The notes under the pieces were generated by a model. The model was not told where the DNA came from, made no database searches, and saw only the letters and a list, made by a program, of their open reading frames with translations. Shown here piece after piece: positions 35,021-43,144 of a stretch of 64,000 nucleotides of DNA. Numbering within the stretch: position 1 is the stretch's first letter; each line of letters begins with the position of its first letter. Origin of the DNA: DZBG01 sp049241565 (GTDB lineage Bacteria; Bdellovibrionota; Bacteriovoracia; Bacteriovoracales; Bacteriovoracaceae); assembly GCA_049241565.1 (NCBI GenBank), contig JBMLQL010000030.1, positions 214,729 through 278,728 on the forward strand, read 5' to 3'. A program made the position numbers and the translations under genes.

Positions 35021-35464
35021 ATGGAAACAGTACAAGCGATTTTCACGCAGCTGGGAATCAATGCGTCTCTCCTCCCACAGTTCATTGTTGTGGTTGTTAT
35101 GTTCATTTTAGCCGAGTTCATTTTTCTTGGACGTCTTCAAGATGTTCTTGAAACTCGTGAAGAAAAAACGGTGAAGCTTGAAAATGCAGCTGACGAAACG
35201 TTTGAAAAAGTAACGAAGATGTCGACTGATTATAAAACAAAAATGGATCAAGCTTCAAATGAAGCTATGAAAATTTCTGCTGAGAAAAAAGCAAAACTTT
35301 CAGCTCAATATTCAGAGCAATTTAAAAGTGCAGAAAGAGATGTGACAAACTTTGTTGAACAATCTTCAACAGAATTTGAGTCTCAACTTACTGCTCAGAA
35401 AGGAAAATTACTTTCTGAAGTAGAAGGGCTTAGTAATTCTCTTGTACAAAAAATTCTTCAGTAA
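35021..35464 (+). CDS. atpF': ATP synthase Fo subunit b' (AtpF-prime)
   Basis: The 147-residue protein has one N-terminal helix (LPQFIVVVVMFILAEFIFLG), then a long charged coiled coil (about residues 40-140), the shape of an ATP synthase peripheral-stalk subunit. As the first of two b-type genes in tandem, it is the b' form used in b-b' heterodimeric stalks. It is 15 bp before atpF. Confidence 0.85.
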   Translation: METVQAIFTQLGINASLLPQFIVVVVMFILAEFIFLGRLQDVLETREEKTVKLENAADETFEKVTKMSTDYKTKMDQASNEAMKISAEKKAKLSAQYSEQFKSAERDVTNFVEQSSTEFESQLTAQKGKLLSEVEGLSNSLVQKILQ

Positions 35465-35479
35465 TAAGGAAAATATCTC

Positions 35480-36028
35480 ATGCAAATGTGGACAGCCTAT
35501 TTAGCTATTGCCCTTACATTCGCTCAGAAAGCATTCGCTGCTGGTGATTCTCATGGTGGACACGCCTCGATCACTGATCTTGTGGCCCCAGCTGTTAACG
35601 TCTTTATCATCGTTTCATTTCTAGTTTGGAAACTTAAAGGTCCAATGACTGAAATGTTTAACAAAAAAGCAGAAGATATTGCGAACACAATTGAGCGCGC
35701 GAGCATTAAATCTAAAGAAGCTCAAGTGATGCTGGATGCTCAACAAAAGAAAATGAATCATCTTGATCAAGATATTAAAGAAGTATTCAACGCTTCTGAG
35801 AAAGAAGTTCAAAACTTTGAAAAGAATCTTGCTCTTGAGACAGAAGAAAAAACACGCAAACTTAAAGCAGATGCCAATCTTAAAATTGAAGCTTCTAAAA
35901 AAGCGATGGTTGAAGAATTGAATGCAGAAATTCTTGATCAGGTTATTGCTAAAACAAAAACAACAATTAAGACCAATAAAGATTTTCAAACGAAAGCTTC
36001 AAGCAAGTTACTACAAGGACTTCAATAA
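35480..36028 (+). CDS. atpF: ATP synthase Fo subunit b
   Basis: This 182-residue stalk protein begins with a signal-peptide-like segment (AYLAIALTFAQKAFAAGDSHGGH) before a membrane helix (LVAPAVNVFIIVSFLVWKL) and a long coiled coil with many Lys/Glu. A cleavable leader before the b-subunit anchor is known in some related bacteria but unusual in general. It overlaps atpH by one base. Confidence 0.87.
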   Translation: MQMWTAYLAIALTFAQKAFAAGDSHGGHASITDLVAPAVNVFIIVSFLVWKLKGPMTEMFNKKAEDIANTIERASIKSKEAQVMLDAQQKKMNHLDQDIKEVFNASEKEVQNFEKNLALETEEKTRKLKADANLKIEASKKAMVEELNAEILDQVIAKTKTTIKTNKDFQTKASSKLLQGLQ

Positions 36029-36567
36029 TGAGAGAGCTAGGTATTGCCAAAGTTTATGCTAAGTCTTTTTTAGAGCTTGGTGACCAAAATAAAATCAAGT
36101 TTGCCGATGAACTCATCACGCTAACTGAAACAATTAATAAATCAAACGAGCTTGAAAACGTTCTTTTTTTAGACGTGTTCACTCTTGATGAGAAAAAAGC
36201 AGTTTTCGCTGAAATTGCTAAAAAAATTAATCTTTCTCCGCTTACGACTGAAGCAGTTAAATTCTTAATTGAAGAAAAGCGTATTGGTCTTCTTCCACTT
36301 ATCACTAAAGAAGTGATCGTGATTGATGATGAGAGAAGAGGATTCATTAAAGGAACAATTGAAGGCCAAGAAGCGGACATCGATCCTGTATTCAAAGCTA
36401 AAATTGAAAATTTCCTCAAAGAAAAACTTGGGAAACTTCCTACACTTCAATATGTACAAAACAATAATGTATCAGCCGGTTATAAAGTGACAGTTAACGA
36501 CCTTCAGTTAGATGCTTCACTTGATAATCAACTTAATAAATTTAAACAATCAATTCTTAGCGAATAA
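36028..36567 (+). CDS. atpH: ATP synthase F1 subunit delta
   Basis: The 179-residue protein begins IAKVYAKSFLELG and has the helical N-domain and C-terminal segment DPVFKAKIENFLKEKLG and GYKVTVNDLQLDASLDNQLNKFKQSI, typical of AtpH/OSCP. It links the F1 head to the peripheral stalk. It starts on the stop of atpF (TAATG) and is followed by atpA after 28 bp. Confidence 0.93.
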   Translation: MRELGIAKVYAKSFLELGDQNKIKFADELITLTETINKSNELENVLFLDVFTLDEKKAVFAEIAKKINLSPLTTEAVKFLIEEKRIGLLPLITKEVIVIDDERRGFIKGTIEGQEADIDPVFKAKIENFLKEKLGKLPTLQYVQNNNVSAGYKVTVNDLQLDASLDNQLNKFKQSILSE

Positions 36568-36595
36568 TAAACCCAAAAAAGGGAAGGGATTTTAG

Positions 36596-38110
36596 ATGAC
36601 GACATCAATTAGACCTGAAGAAATTACAGGAATCATTAAAGACAGAATCGCCAATTTCGAGTCTCGTCTTCAAATGAACGAGATTGGAACAGTTCTCACT
36701 ATCGGAGATGGTGTGGCACGTGTTTTTGGTCTTCAAAATGTTCTAGCGGGAGAGCTTGTTGAGTTCGACGCTGGTGTTAAAGGGATGGTTCTTAACCTTG
36801 AAGCAAACAACGTAGGTGTGGTTGTTCTTGGTGATGATACTCTTATTAAAGAAGGCTCAACAGTTAAGCGTACAGAAAAAATCGTTTCTGTTCCAGTTGG
36901 TGACGCTCTTCTTGGACGTGTTGTTAATGCTATCGGTGAGCCTATTGATGGCCAAGGCGAAATCAAAACAACAACTTTCAGAAACGTAGAAATTAAAGCT
37001 CCAGGGATCATTGCTCGTAAATCAGTTCACGAGCCTATGCAAACAGGAATTAAAGCTATCGATGCCATGATTCCAATTGGACGTGGTCAGCGTGAGCTTA
37101 TCATTGGTGACCGTAAGACAGGTAAAACAGCTGTGGCCATCGACACTATTATCAATCAAAAAGGTAAAGATGTTGTTTGTATCTACGTTGCTATCGGACA
37201 GAAGCAATCAACTGTACGTCAAGTTTACCAAAAGCTTCTTGAAGCTGGTGCCCTTGAATATACAATCATCGTTTCAGCAACTGCTTCACACTCGGCTCCA
37301 CTTCAGTACCTTGCTCCGTACACAGGTTGTACAATGGGTGAGTTCTACCGTGACCAAGGCAAGCATGCTCTTATCGTTTATGATGATTTAACAAAACAAT
37401 CACAAGCTTACCGTCAGCTTTCTCTTCTTCTTCGTCGTCCACCAGGACGTGAAGCATTCCCAGGGGATGTATTTTATATTCACTCAAGACTTCTTGAACG
37501 TGCTTGTAAAGTAAATGATGAGCTAGGTGCTGGATCTCTTACAGCTCTTCCAATCATCGAAACTCAAGAAGGTGACGTTGCGGCTTATATTCCAACAAAC
37601 GTTATTTCAATTACAGATGGTCAGATCTACCTAGAGTCAGATCTTTTCAACTCTGGTATCCGTCCAGCGGTTAACGTTGGTCTTTCAGTTTCTCGAGTTG
37701 GTGGATCAGCGCAAGTAAAAGCAATGAAAAAAGTTGCTGGTACACTTCGTCTCGATCTTGCTCAGTACCGTGAACTTGCAGCGTTTGCTCAGTTCGGTTC
37801 TGACCTTGATGATGCAACTCAGAGACAGCTTAACCGTGGTGCTCGTCTAGTTGAACTTCTTAAGCAAGGTCAATACTCACCAATGGATGTTATTGATCAA
37901 TCAGTTGTTATTTTTGCTGCGACTAAAGGATTTTTCGATGCAATCCCTGTAGCAAAAATTCGTAATGCTGAAGCAGATCTTCTTGCTTCTCTTTATGCTA
38001 AGAACGCTGATCTTATGAATAGCATGAAAGCAGAAAAACAAATTTCTGCTGAACACGAGGCTAAGCTAGTTGATTCTATCAAAGCTTTCGTTGCTAGCTA
38101 TAAGGCTTAA
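36596..38110 (+). CDS. atpA: ATP synthase F1 subunit alpha
   Basis: The 504-residue regulatory nucleotide-binding subunit has Walker A GDRKTGKTAVAIDT near residue 169, SRLLERA, and the ATP-synthase signature PAVNVGLSVS near residue 360. The length is standard. It is the first large F1 gene in the delta-alpha-gamma-beta-epsilon order. Confidence 0.98.
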   Translation: MTTSIRPEEITGIIKDRIANFESRLQMNEIGTVLTIGDGVARVFGLQNVLAGELVEFDAGVKGMVLNLEANNVGVVVLGDDTLIKEGSTVKRTEKIVSVPVGDALLGRVVNAIGEPIDGQGEIKTTTFRNVEIKAPGIIARKSVHEPMQTGIKAIDAMIPIGRGQRELIIGDRKTGKTAVAIDTIINQKGKDVVCIYVAIGQKQSTVRQVYQKLLEAGALEYTIIVSATASHSAPLQYLAPYTGCTMGEFYRDQGKHALIVYDDLTKQSQAYRQLSLLLRRPPGREAFPGDVFYIHSRLLERACKVNDELGAGSLTALPIIETQEGDVAAYIPTNVISITDGQIYLESDLFNSGIRPAVNVGLSVSRVGGSAQVKAMKKVAGTLRLDLAQYRELAAFAQFGSDLDDATQRQLNRGARLVELLKQGQYSPMDVIDQSVVIFAATKGFFDAIPVAKIRNAEADLLASLYAKNADLMNSMKAEKQISAEHEAKLVDSIKAFVASYKA

Positions 38111-38128
38111 TTTTAAGGATTAAAGACC

Positions 38129-38998
38129 ATGGCAAATATTAAAGACCTCAAGAAAAAGATCAAGAGTACCAAAGGTACTTTCAAGATCACAAAAGCGATG
38201 AAGCTTGTTTCAGCTGCAAAGTTGAACAAGGCCCAGTTGCGTATCTTGGGTCTTCGTCCTTACTCTCAAGAGCTTGAAGGAACTGTGAGAACGGTTTCTG
38301 CTCTTGCGCAAGATTATAGCAATGAATATTTCCTTCCTAAGGATAATAACAAAGCTCTAGTTCTTGTGATCTCATCTGATAAAGGTCTTTGTGGTGGTTA
38401 TAACTCATCACTTGCTAAGGCCGTTAGAAGATTTACGAATGAGCATAAAGATGAAGATCTCAAGTTTGTTTGGATCGGAAAAAAAGTACGTGATCTTATT
38501 TCTAAAGAAGTGAACTCTGGCAAAACCTATACGTTTGCTAAGCAGGATCCTACTTATGAAGAAGTAAGAAAAATTGCAGATGAAATCGGTCACATGTTTA
38601 TGACTGGAGAAGTGGGCAAAGTTTATGTTGCTTATAACTCTTTCATCTCTGCGATCGCTTTTGATTCTGGTGTAAAACAACTTCTTCCTATGCAAGTTTC
38701 TGAAGCTGCAAAAGAAGAAATTAAATCTAAGTATCCATATGACTTCAAATATGAGCCTTCAGCAGGACAAATTCTGGACACTTTAGTGCCAGAAGTGTAC
38801 CTCACAACGGTTTATACTTGTGTGCTTGATGCTATTGCCTCTGAGCATGGATCTCGTATGAATGCGATGGAAAATGCATCGAAGAACAGTAAAGAAGTTA
38901 TTAAGAAGCTTTCTCTAAAAATGAATAAGTTGAGACAGGCCAAAATTACAACGGAGCTTATCGAAGTTGTATCTGGTGCCGAGTCTCTCAATGGTTAA
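38129..38998 (+). CDS. atpG: ATP synthase F1 subunit gamma
   Basis: The 289-residue rotary shaft subunit begins MANIKDLKKKIKSTKGTFKI (core KDLKKKIKS), has TKAMKLVSAAKLNKAQ, SSDKGLCGGYN near residue 85, and the C-terminal ASEHGSRMNAMENASKNS with ITTELIEVVSGAESL. All are gamma-subunit signatures. It is 18 bp after atpA and 12 bp before atpD. Confidence 0.97.
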   Translation: MANIKDLKKKIKSTKGTFKITKAMKLVSAAKLNKAQLRILGLRPYSQELEGTVRTVSALAQDYSNEYFLPKDNNKALVLVISSDKGLCGGYNSSLAKAVRRFTNEHKDEDLKFVWIGKKVRDLISKEVNSGKTYTFAKQDPTYEEVRKIADEIGHMFMTGEVGKVYVAYNSFISAIAFDSGVKQLLPMQVSEAAKEEIKSKYPYDFKYEPSAGQILDTLVPEVYLTTVYTCVLDAIASEHGSRMNAMENASKNSKEVIKKLSLKMNKLRQAKITTELIEVVSGAESLNG

Positions 38999-39010
38999 GG
39001 AGCCACTCAA

Positions 39011-40426
39011 ATGGAAAACACAGGTGTTATTCGTCAGGTGTTGGGGCCAGTAATTGATGTTGAGTTTTCTCATGGAAAACTTCCAGCAATTTACAATGCT
39101 CTCAAGATTACGAACAAGACATTAGCTGGCGGCGAAGGAAACCTTACTGTAGAAGTAGCGTCTCACCTTGGTAATAACATGGTTAGATGTATCGCTATGG
39201 ATGCAACTGAAGGTCTTTCACGTGGTCAGGTAGTAACAGACACTGGAGCGCCGATTCAGGCACCAGTAGGTCGTGAATGTCTTGGACGTATTATTAACGT
39301 TATTGGGGAAGCAGTTGATGAAGCTGGCCCACTTAATAACAAAAAGAGCTATCCGATTCACCGTGATGCTCCGAAATTTGCTAACCAATCTACTAAGAAA
39401 GAACCATTCTTTACTGGTATTAAGGTTATCGACCTTCTTGCTCCATACCTAAAAGGTGGAAAGATTGGTCTCTTCGGTGGTGCTGGTGTTGGTAAGACAG
39501 TTCTTATTATGGAACTTATTAACAATATTGCTACTCAACATGGTGGATTCTCAGTTTTCGCAGGTGTTGGAGAGCGTACTCGTGAGGGTAACGATCTTTG
39601 GCACGAAATGAAGGACTCAGGAGTTCTTGAAAAAACAGCTCTGTGCTACGGCCAGATGAATGAGCCACCTGGAGCACGTGCACGTGTTGCTCTTACAGGT
39701 CTCTCACTTGCTGAGTATTTCCGTGATGAAGAAAAACAAGACGTTCTTTTCTTCGTAGATAATATCTTCCGCTTTACTCAAGCGGGATCTGAAGTGTCAG
39801 CACTTCTTGGCCGTATTCCATCAGCGGTGGGATATCAGCCAACTCTATCTACTGAGATGGGAGCTATGCAAGAGCGTATTACGTCGACAAAAGACGGATC
39901 AATTACATCAATCCAGGCCGTTTATGTTCCTGCGGATGACTATACCGATCCAGCTCCTGCGACAACATTTGCTCACTTAGATGCAACAACAGAACTTTCT
40001 CGTTCAATTGCTGAGCTTGGAATTTACCCTGCGGTAGATCCACTTTCTTCTTCTTCAACAATTCTAACTCCAGATGTTGTTGGTGAAGAGCACTACGCGA
40101 TTGCACGTCAGGTTCAGTCAGTTCTTCAAAAGTATAAAGAACTTCAAGATATCATCGCCATTCTTGGTATGGATGAACTTTCTGAAGATGATAAAAAACT
40201 AGTAGCACGCGCTCGTAAGATTCAAAAATTCCTTTCTCAGCCGTTCTTCGTTGCTGAACAATTTACTGGTAACCCTGGTAAATTCGTGAAGATTGAAGAC
40301 ACTATTAAAGGATTCAAATCGATTCTTGCTGGTGAAGTAGATCATTTACCTGAACAAGCGTTCTACCTAGTTGGTGACCTTGATATGGTATTTGAAAAAG
40401 CTAAGAAGCTGACTGAAGGGAAATAA
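39011..40426 (+). CDS. atpD: ATP synthase F1 subunit beta
   Basis: The 471-residue catalytic subunit has Walker A GGAGVGKTVLIMEL near residue 157, GVGERTREGNDL, the Walker B VLFFVDNIFRFTQAGSE, and PAVDPLSSSS. It is full length and two bases before atpC. Confidence 0.98.
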   Translation: MENTGVIRQVLGPVIDVEFSHGKLPAIYNALKITNKTLAGGEGNLTVEVASHLGNNMVRCIAMDATEGLSRGQVVTDTGAPIQAPVGRECLGRIINVIGEAVDEAGPLNNKKSYPIHRDAPKFANQSTKKEPFFTGIKVIDLLAPYLKGGKIGLFGGAGVGKTVLIMELINNIATQHGGFSVFAGVGERTREGNDLWHEMKDSGVLEKTALCYGQMNEPPGARARVALTGLSLAEYFRDEEKQDVLFFVDNIFRFTQAGSEVSALLGRIPSAVGYQPTLSTEMGAMQERITSTKDGSITSIQAVYVPADDYTDPAPATTFAHLDATTELSRSIAELGIYPAVDPLSSSSTILTPDVVGEEHYAIARQVQSVLQKYKELQDIIAILGMDELSEDDKKLVARARKIQKFLSQPFFVAEQFTGNPGKFVKIEDTIKGFKSILAGEVDHLPEQAFYLVGDLDMVFEKAKKLTEGK

Positions 40427-40428
40427 TT

Positions 40429-40842
40429 ATGGCAGCATTTAAACTCAATCTTTACACGCCAAAAGGTGTGATTGTTAAAGATCTTGAGTGTAATGATATC
40501 GTGATTCCAACTGTGAGAGGGGATATTAATATCCTTCCAGACCATACTCATATTTTAACTGAGCTTGGAACAGGAATTCTTACGGCCAAAACCGGAGTCG
40601 GTACTCGTCACTTTTCTGTAACGGCTGGACTTTGTCGTGTTCTTAAAGACACGGTAACGATTCTTTCTTTTACTTCAGAGAGATCTGAAGAGATTGATAT
40701 CGAAAGAGCCAAGTCGACTAAAAAGAAAGCAGAAGATCGTCTTGCTGGTAAAGCAGAAAGCCTTTCTGATGTTGAGCTTATCAAGTTTAGAAGAAAACTT
40801 GAAAGAGCTGAGATGAGACTCAAGCTAGCAAATCTTAAGTAA
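40429..40842 (+). CDS. atpC: ATP synthase F1 subunit epsilon
   Basis: The 137-residue protein has the beta-sandwich N-domain (FKLNLYTPKGVI, VRGDINILPDHTHILTELGTGIL) and a helical C-domain rich in Lys/Glu (ERAKSTKKKAEDRL). It couples gamma to the c-ring and can inhibit the enzyme. It ends the F1 operon, followed by a strong terminator 8 bp after the stop. Confidence 0.95.
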   Translation: MAAFKLNLYTPKGVIVKDLECNDIVIPTVRGDINILPDHTHILTELGTGILTAKTGVGTRHFSVTAGLCRVLKDTVTILSFTSERSEEIDIERAKSTKKKAEDRLAGKAESLSDVELIKFRRKLERAEMRLKLANLK

Positions 40843-40849
40843 TTCAATC

Positions 40850-40875
40850 AGGCCCTCTTACGAGGGCCTTTTTTT
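40850..40875 (+). terminator. Intrinsic terminator of the F1 operon
   Basis: AGGCCCTC, TTAC loop, GAGGGCCTT and a run of seven T form a textbook terminator just after atpC. The last T residues run straight into the GGTCCTATAGGACC palindrome at 40876. Confidence 0.93.
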
Positions 40876-40889
40876 GGTCCTATAGGACC
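40876..40889. repeat. CCTATAGGACC palindrome-family site 6 (perfect palindrome after atpC)
   Basis: GGTCCTATAGGACC is a perfect 14-bp palindrome in non-coding DNA directly after the F1 operon terminator. It serves as the reference for the other five members. TGAGTACTCA lies 24 bp further on. Confidence 0.6.
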
Positions 40890-41020
40890 ACTCTTTTTGC
40901 CCCGACTACTCATGAGTACTCACTCAAAAAACTCCCTCTATAATCGCTGACTAATCAAAAAACAATAGGCAATACATTCATCTCTTTAGAAATTCGCAAC
41001 TTCTATTAGAATAAAGAGAG
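40890..41020. promoter_or_regulatory. Intergenic region before the 707-residue membrane protein gene
   Basis: It holds the palindrome TGAGTACTCA at 40913-40922, which overlaps a second palindrome TACTCATGAGTA, and then A+T-rich sequence expected to contain the promoter of the 41021 gene. A TAGAAT at 41006-41011 could be a -10 element, but no convincing -35 was found. Confidence 0.35.
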
Positions 41021-43144
41021 ATGAACCATATTGCGACTCGTGCTTTTTCTACACTTTCTTTGGCCCTGTATTTAGGGCTATTTTTGCTTGTGGCAAAATT
41101 CTCTATTGATTCGTCTTCTTCGGTTGTTATTACTCTACCTGAAATTTCTCTTTTCTCGCCTCGTCCACCGCAGATGGAATGGATGAATGCGGCTCTTCCG
41201 GTTAAGATTGAAAAAGAGACACTGGCCGATTCAGCCAATTTTAAGATCAAAGAAATCAAAGCTCTTAAGCATGCTAAGGTTGAAATCACGAAGGCCAAAA
41301 CTATTGTCATGAAGCCTGAGCTGATTGTGGCCAAACCTATAGATACTAAAGAGTCGTTTGCTTGGAAGTCAGTAGCAGGAAGAAAAGAGCTCCCTGTTGA
41401 GACTATCCAAAACTATTTAACGACGGTGAATTTTAATCTTCCGACCGAGCAGTACCTTGCTCTTTATAATGATTTCAAAATGAATGAAGCCATGGCACCA
41501 GCTGCTTTAGTGGCAGTTGAAAACTCAAGAGCTCCTGCCGAAACAGCCGTTCCTACTAAAGAAATTGAAGATAAAGTTTCAACTACTCTGGCCTCATCAA
41601 AACTTCCTGAAGTGGAAGATGATATTGTTCTTTATGATTATCAAGATGAAGTAGCTCCAGTTCAAACTCTGGCATCGACTGAGAATACAGTTCAAGTCCA
41701 AAAAGAAGTTATCCACACAACAATCGTGGAAAAAGCACAAGCGCCTCAGGGGAATTTGGATAAAGTGGAAGAAGTCGCTATCGGTGATCTTCTTAGCTTT
41801 GACTACTCACAGGCCCAAACAGTTTCTCCAAAAATTAGCGCAGTCCCAGCTCCAGTAAAACAGAATAAAGCTCCTGAAGTAAAAAGAGCAACGCCAGCTC
41901 CTGCTCAGAATGAATACTCATCAGCAGTAACGGACGGTGGGAAAAAAGAGGATAAAATTGATAATAATGAAGGATTTGTTGGTAAGAATAATTTTACTGG
42001 CAACCGCTCTTCATTAGTTATTTCTGCCGTTTCTGTGGATGGCAAAGATCTGTTAGATGTAAAAGCTTTTCAAGTTCAATTTAAAGATGATGCTGCAGAC
42101 TTTGCAGAAGACTTTAATAATGGAACAGTGGCCTTTGACTACTCACTTCATGATGCCGCCGCCACAAGGTCAGCTAAGGTTATTGCTAAAAATCACGTGA
42201 CTACTCACGTAGATTTTACTCTTGAGCAGAATAATACTTCAGAACTTGTTCCGCTATTAACGGATGAATACTTCTATAAACTTCAAAACGGAAATGCTGT
42301 CACAGGTGGTCTTCTTCTTAAAGTTGATTCTGCTGTAGGTGATGTTCAAATTGATAAAGATCATTCTTCGCGTAAATTTCTTGATGGCGACCTGAAAGAA
42401 GTATCAGATAAGAGCTATGAATTTGTTTATTTCTCAAATGTTCCAGCTGGTAATGTTCTAGTAAGTTTTGTTACGAGATACAAGACAGTTCGTAAAATTC
42501 TTTTTGTGACTCCTCAAGAGTTAACTTATGAAAAAAATCTTATGGAAGATATTGGTCAGGTCCAGCTAGAAATGTTTGAAGACAATCTTCTGTCTAAAGA
42601 AAAAACTCAGCTCAATATCAATGCAGAAGAGATGACTGAATTTACTCAAACTCCGCGGACTGAGAAGCTTTCATTAAATAATTACAAACTGCCTGTGGGT
42701 CTTCAAAGTTATGGTTCAAGACTTTACCTTGAACTAGCTCATCAGAATGAACCTATCTTTGTGGGTGTAGGCCAAAATAAATCAGTTCATATTCCATCTG
42801 AGGATTATCTTCGTCTTGTTTTGAGCAATTTTCCTGAGGGGAAACTAACGACACGCTGTATGGTTCAGATTAATCTTTCTAAGAAGGCAGTGAGCTTATC
42901 TCATCTTGCTGAAGGTGTGGAAGATAATTTGATGACTGAAGCACAAATGATTGATAAAGATGGAAGATTTCACCATTCAATCAGTGAAAAAACAGAAAAA
43001 ATCTTTATCCAAGGCGAATACCAAGGAAATGCAAAAGCTGATCCGAATGGTGTTATTCATGTAAAAGTGAACTACGCTGATGGCTCAAATGACTATCTTA
43101 AGACATTTTGCTCACCAAATACTTATCTCGTTGAACAACTATAA
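41021..43144 (+). CDS. Uncharacterised 707-residue membrane-anchored protein with Pro/Ala-rich periplasmic region
   Basis: I do not recognise this protein. It has one N-terminal membrane helix (LSLALYLGLFLLVAKFSI, residues about 12-30) and no cleavage site, so it is probably anchored in the inner membrane facing the periplasm. Residues about 80-330 are low-complexity with many Pro, Ala, Lys and Glu (for example VPAPVKQNKAPEVKRATPAPA), resembling TonB or gliding-motor linkers. Residues 335-707 look like beta-rich folded domains. The 3' end overlaps the convergent transglycosylase gene by 22 bp. It could span the periplasm, but function is unknown. Confidence 0.8.
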   Translation: MNHIATRAFSTLSLALYLGLFLLVAKFSIDSSSSVVITLPEISLFSPRPPQMEWMNAALPVKIEKETLADSANFKIKEIKALKHAKVEITKAKTIVMKPELIVAKPIDTKESFAWKSVAGRKELPVETIQNYLTTVNFNLPTEQYLALYNDFKMNEAMAPAALVAVENSRAPAETAVPTKEIEDKVSTTLASSKLPEVEDDIVLYDYQDEVAPVQTLASTENTVQVQKEVIHTTIVEKAQAPQGNLDKVEEVAIGDLLSFDYSQAQTVSPKISAVPAPVKQNKAPEVKRATPAPAQNEYSSAVTDGGKKEDKIDNNEGFVGKNNFTGNRSSLVISAVSVDGKDLLDVKAFQVQFKDDAADFAEDFNNGTVAFDYSLHDAAATRSAKVIAKNHVTTHVDFTLEQNNTSELVPLLTDEYFYKLQNGNAVTGGLLLKVDSAVGDVQIDKDHSSRKFLDGDLKEVSDKSYEFVYFSNVPAGNVLVSFVTRYKTVRKILFVTPQELTYEKNLMEDIGQVQLEMFEDNLLSKEKTQLNINAEEMTEFTQTPRTEKLSLNNYKLPVGLQSYGSRLYLELAHQNEPIFVGVGQNKSVHIPSEDYLRLVLSNFPEGKLTTRCMVQINLSKKAVSLSHLAEGVEDNLMTEAQMIDKDGRFHHSISEKTEKIFIQGEYQGNAKADPNGVIHVKVNYADGSNDYLKTFCSPNTYLVEQL

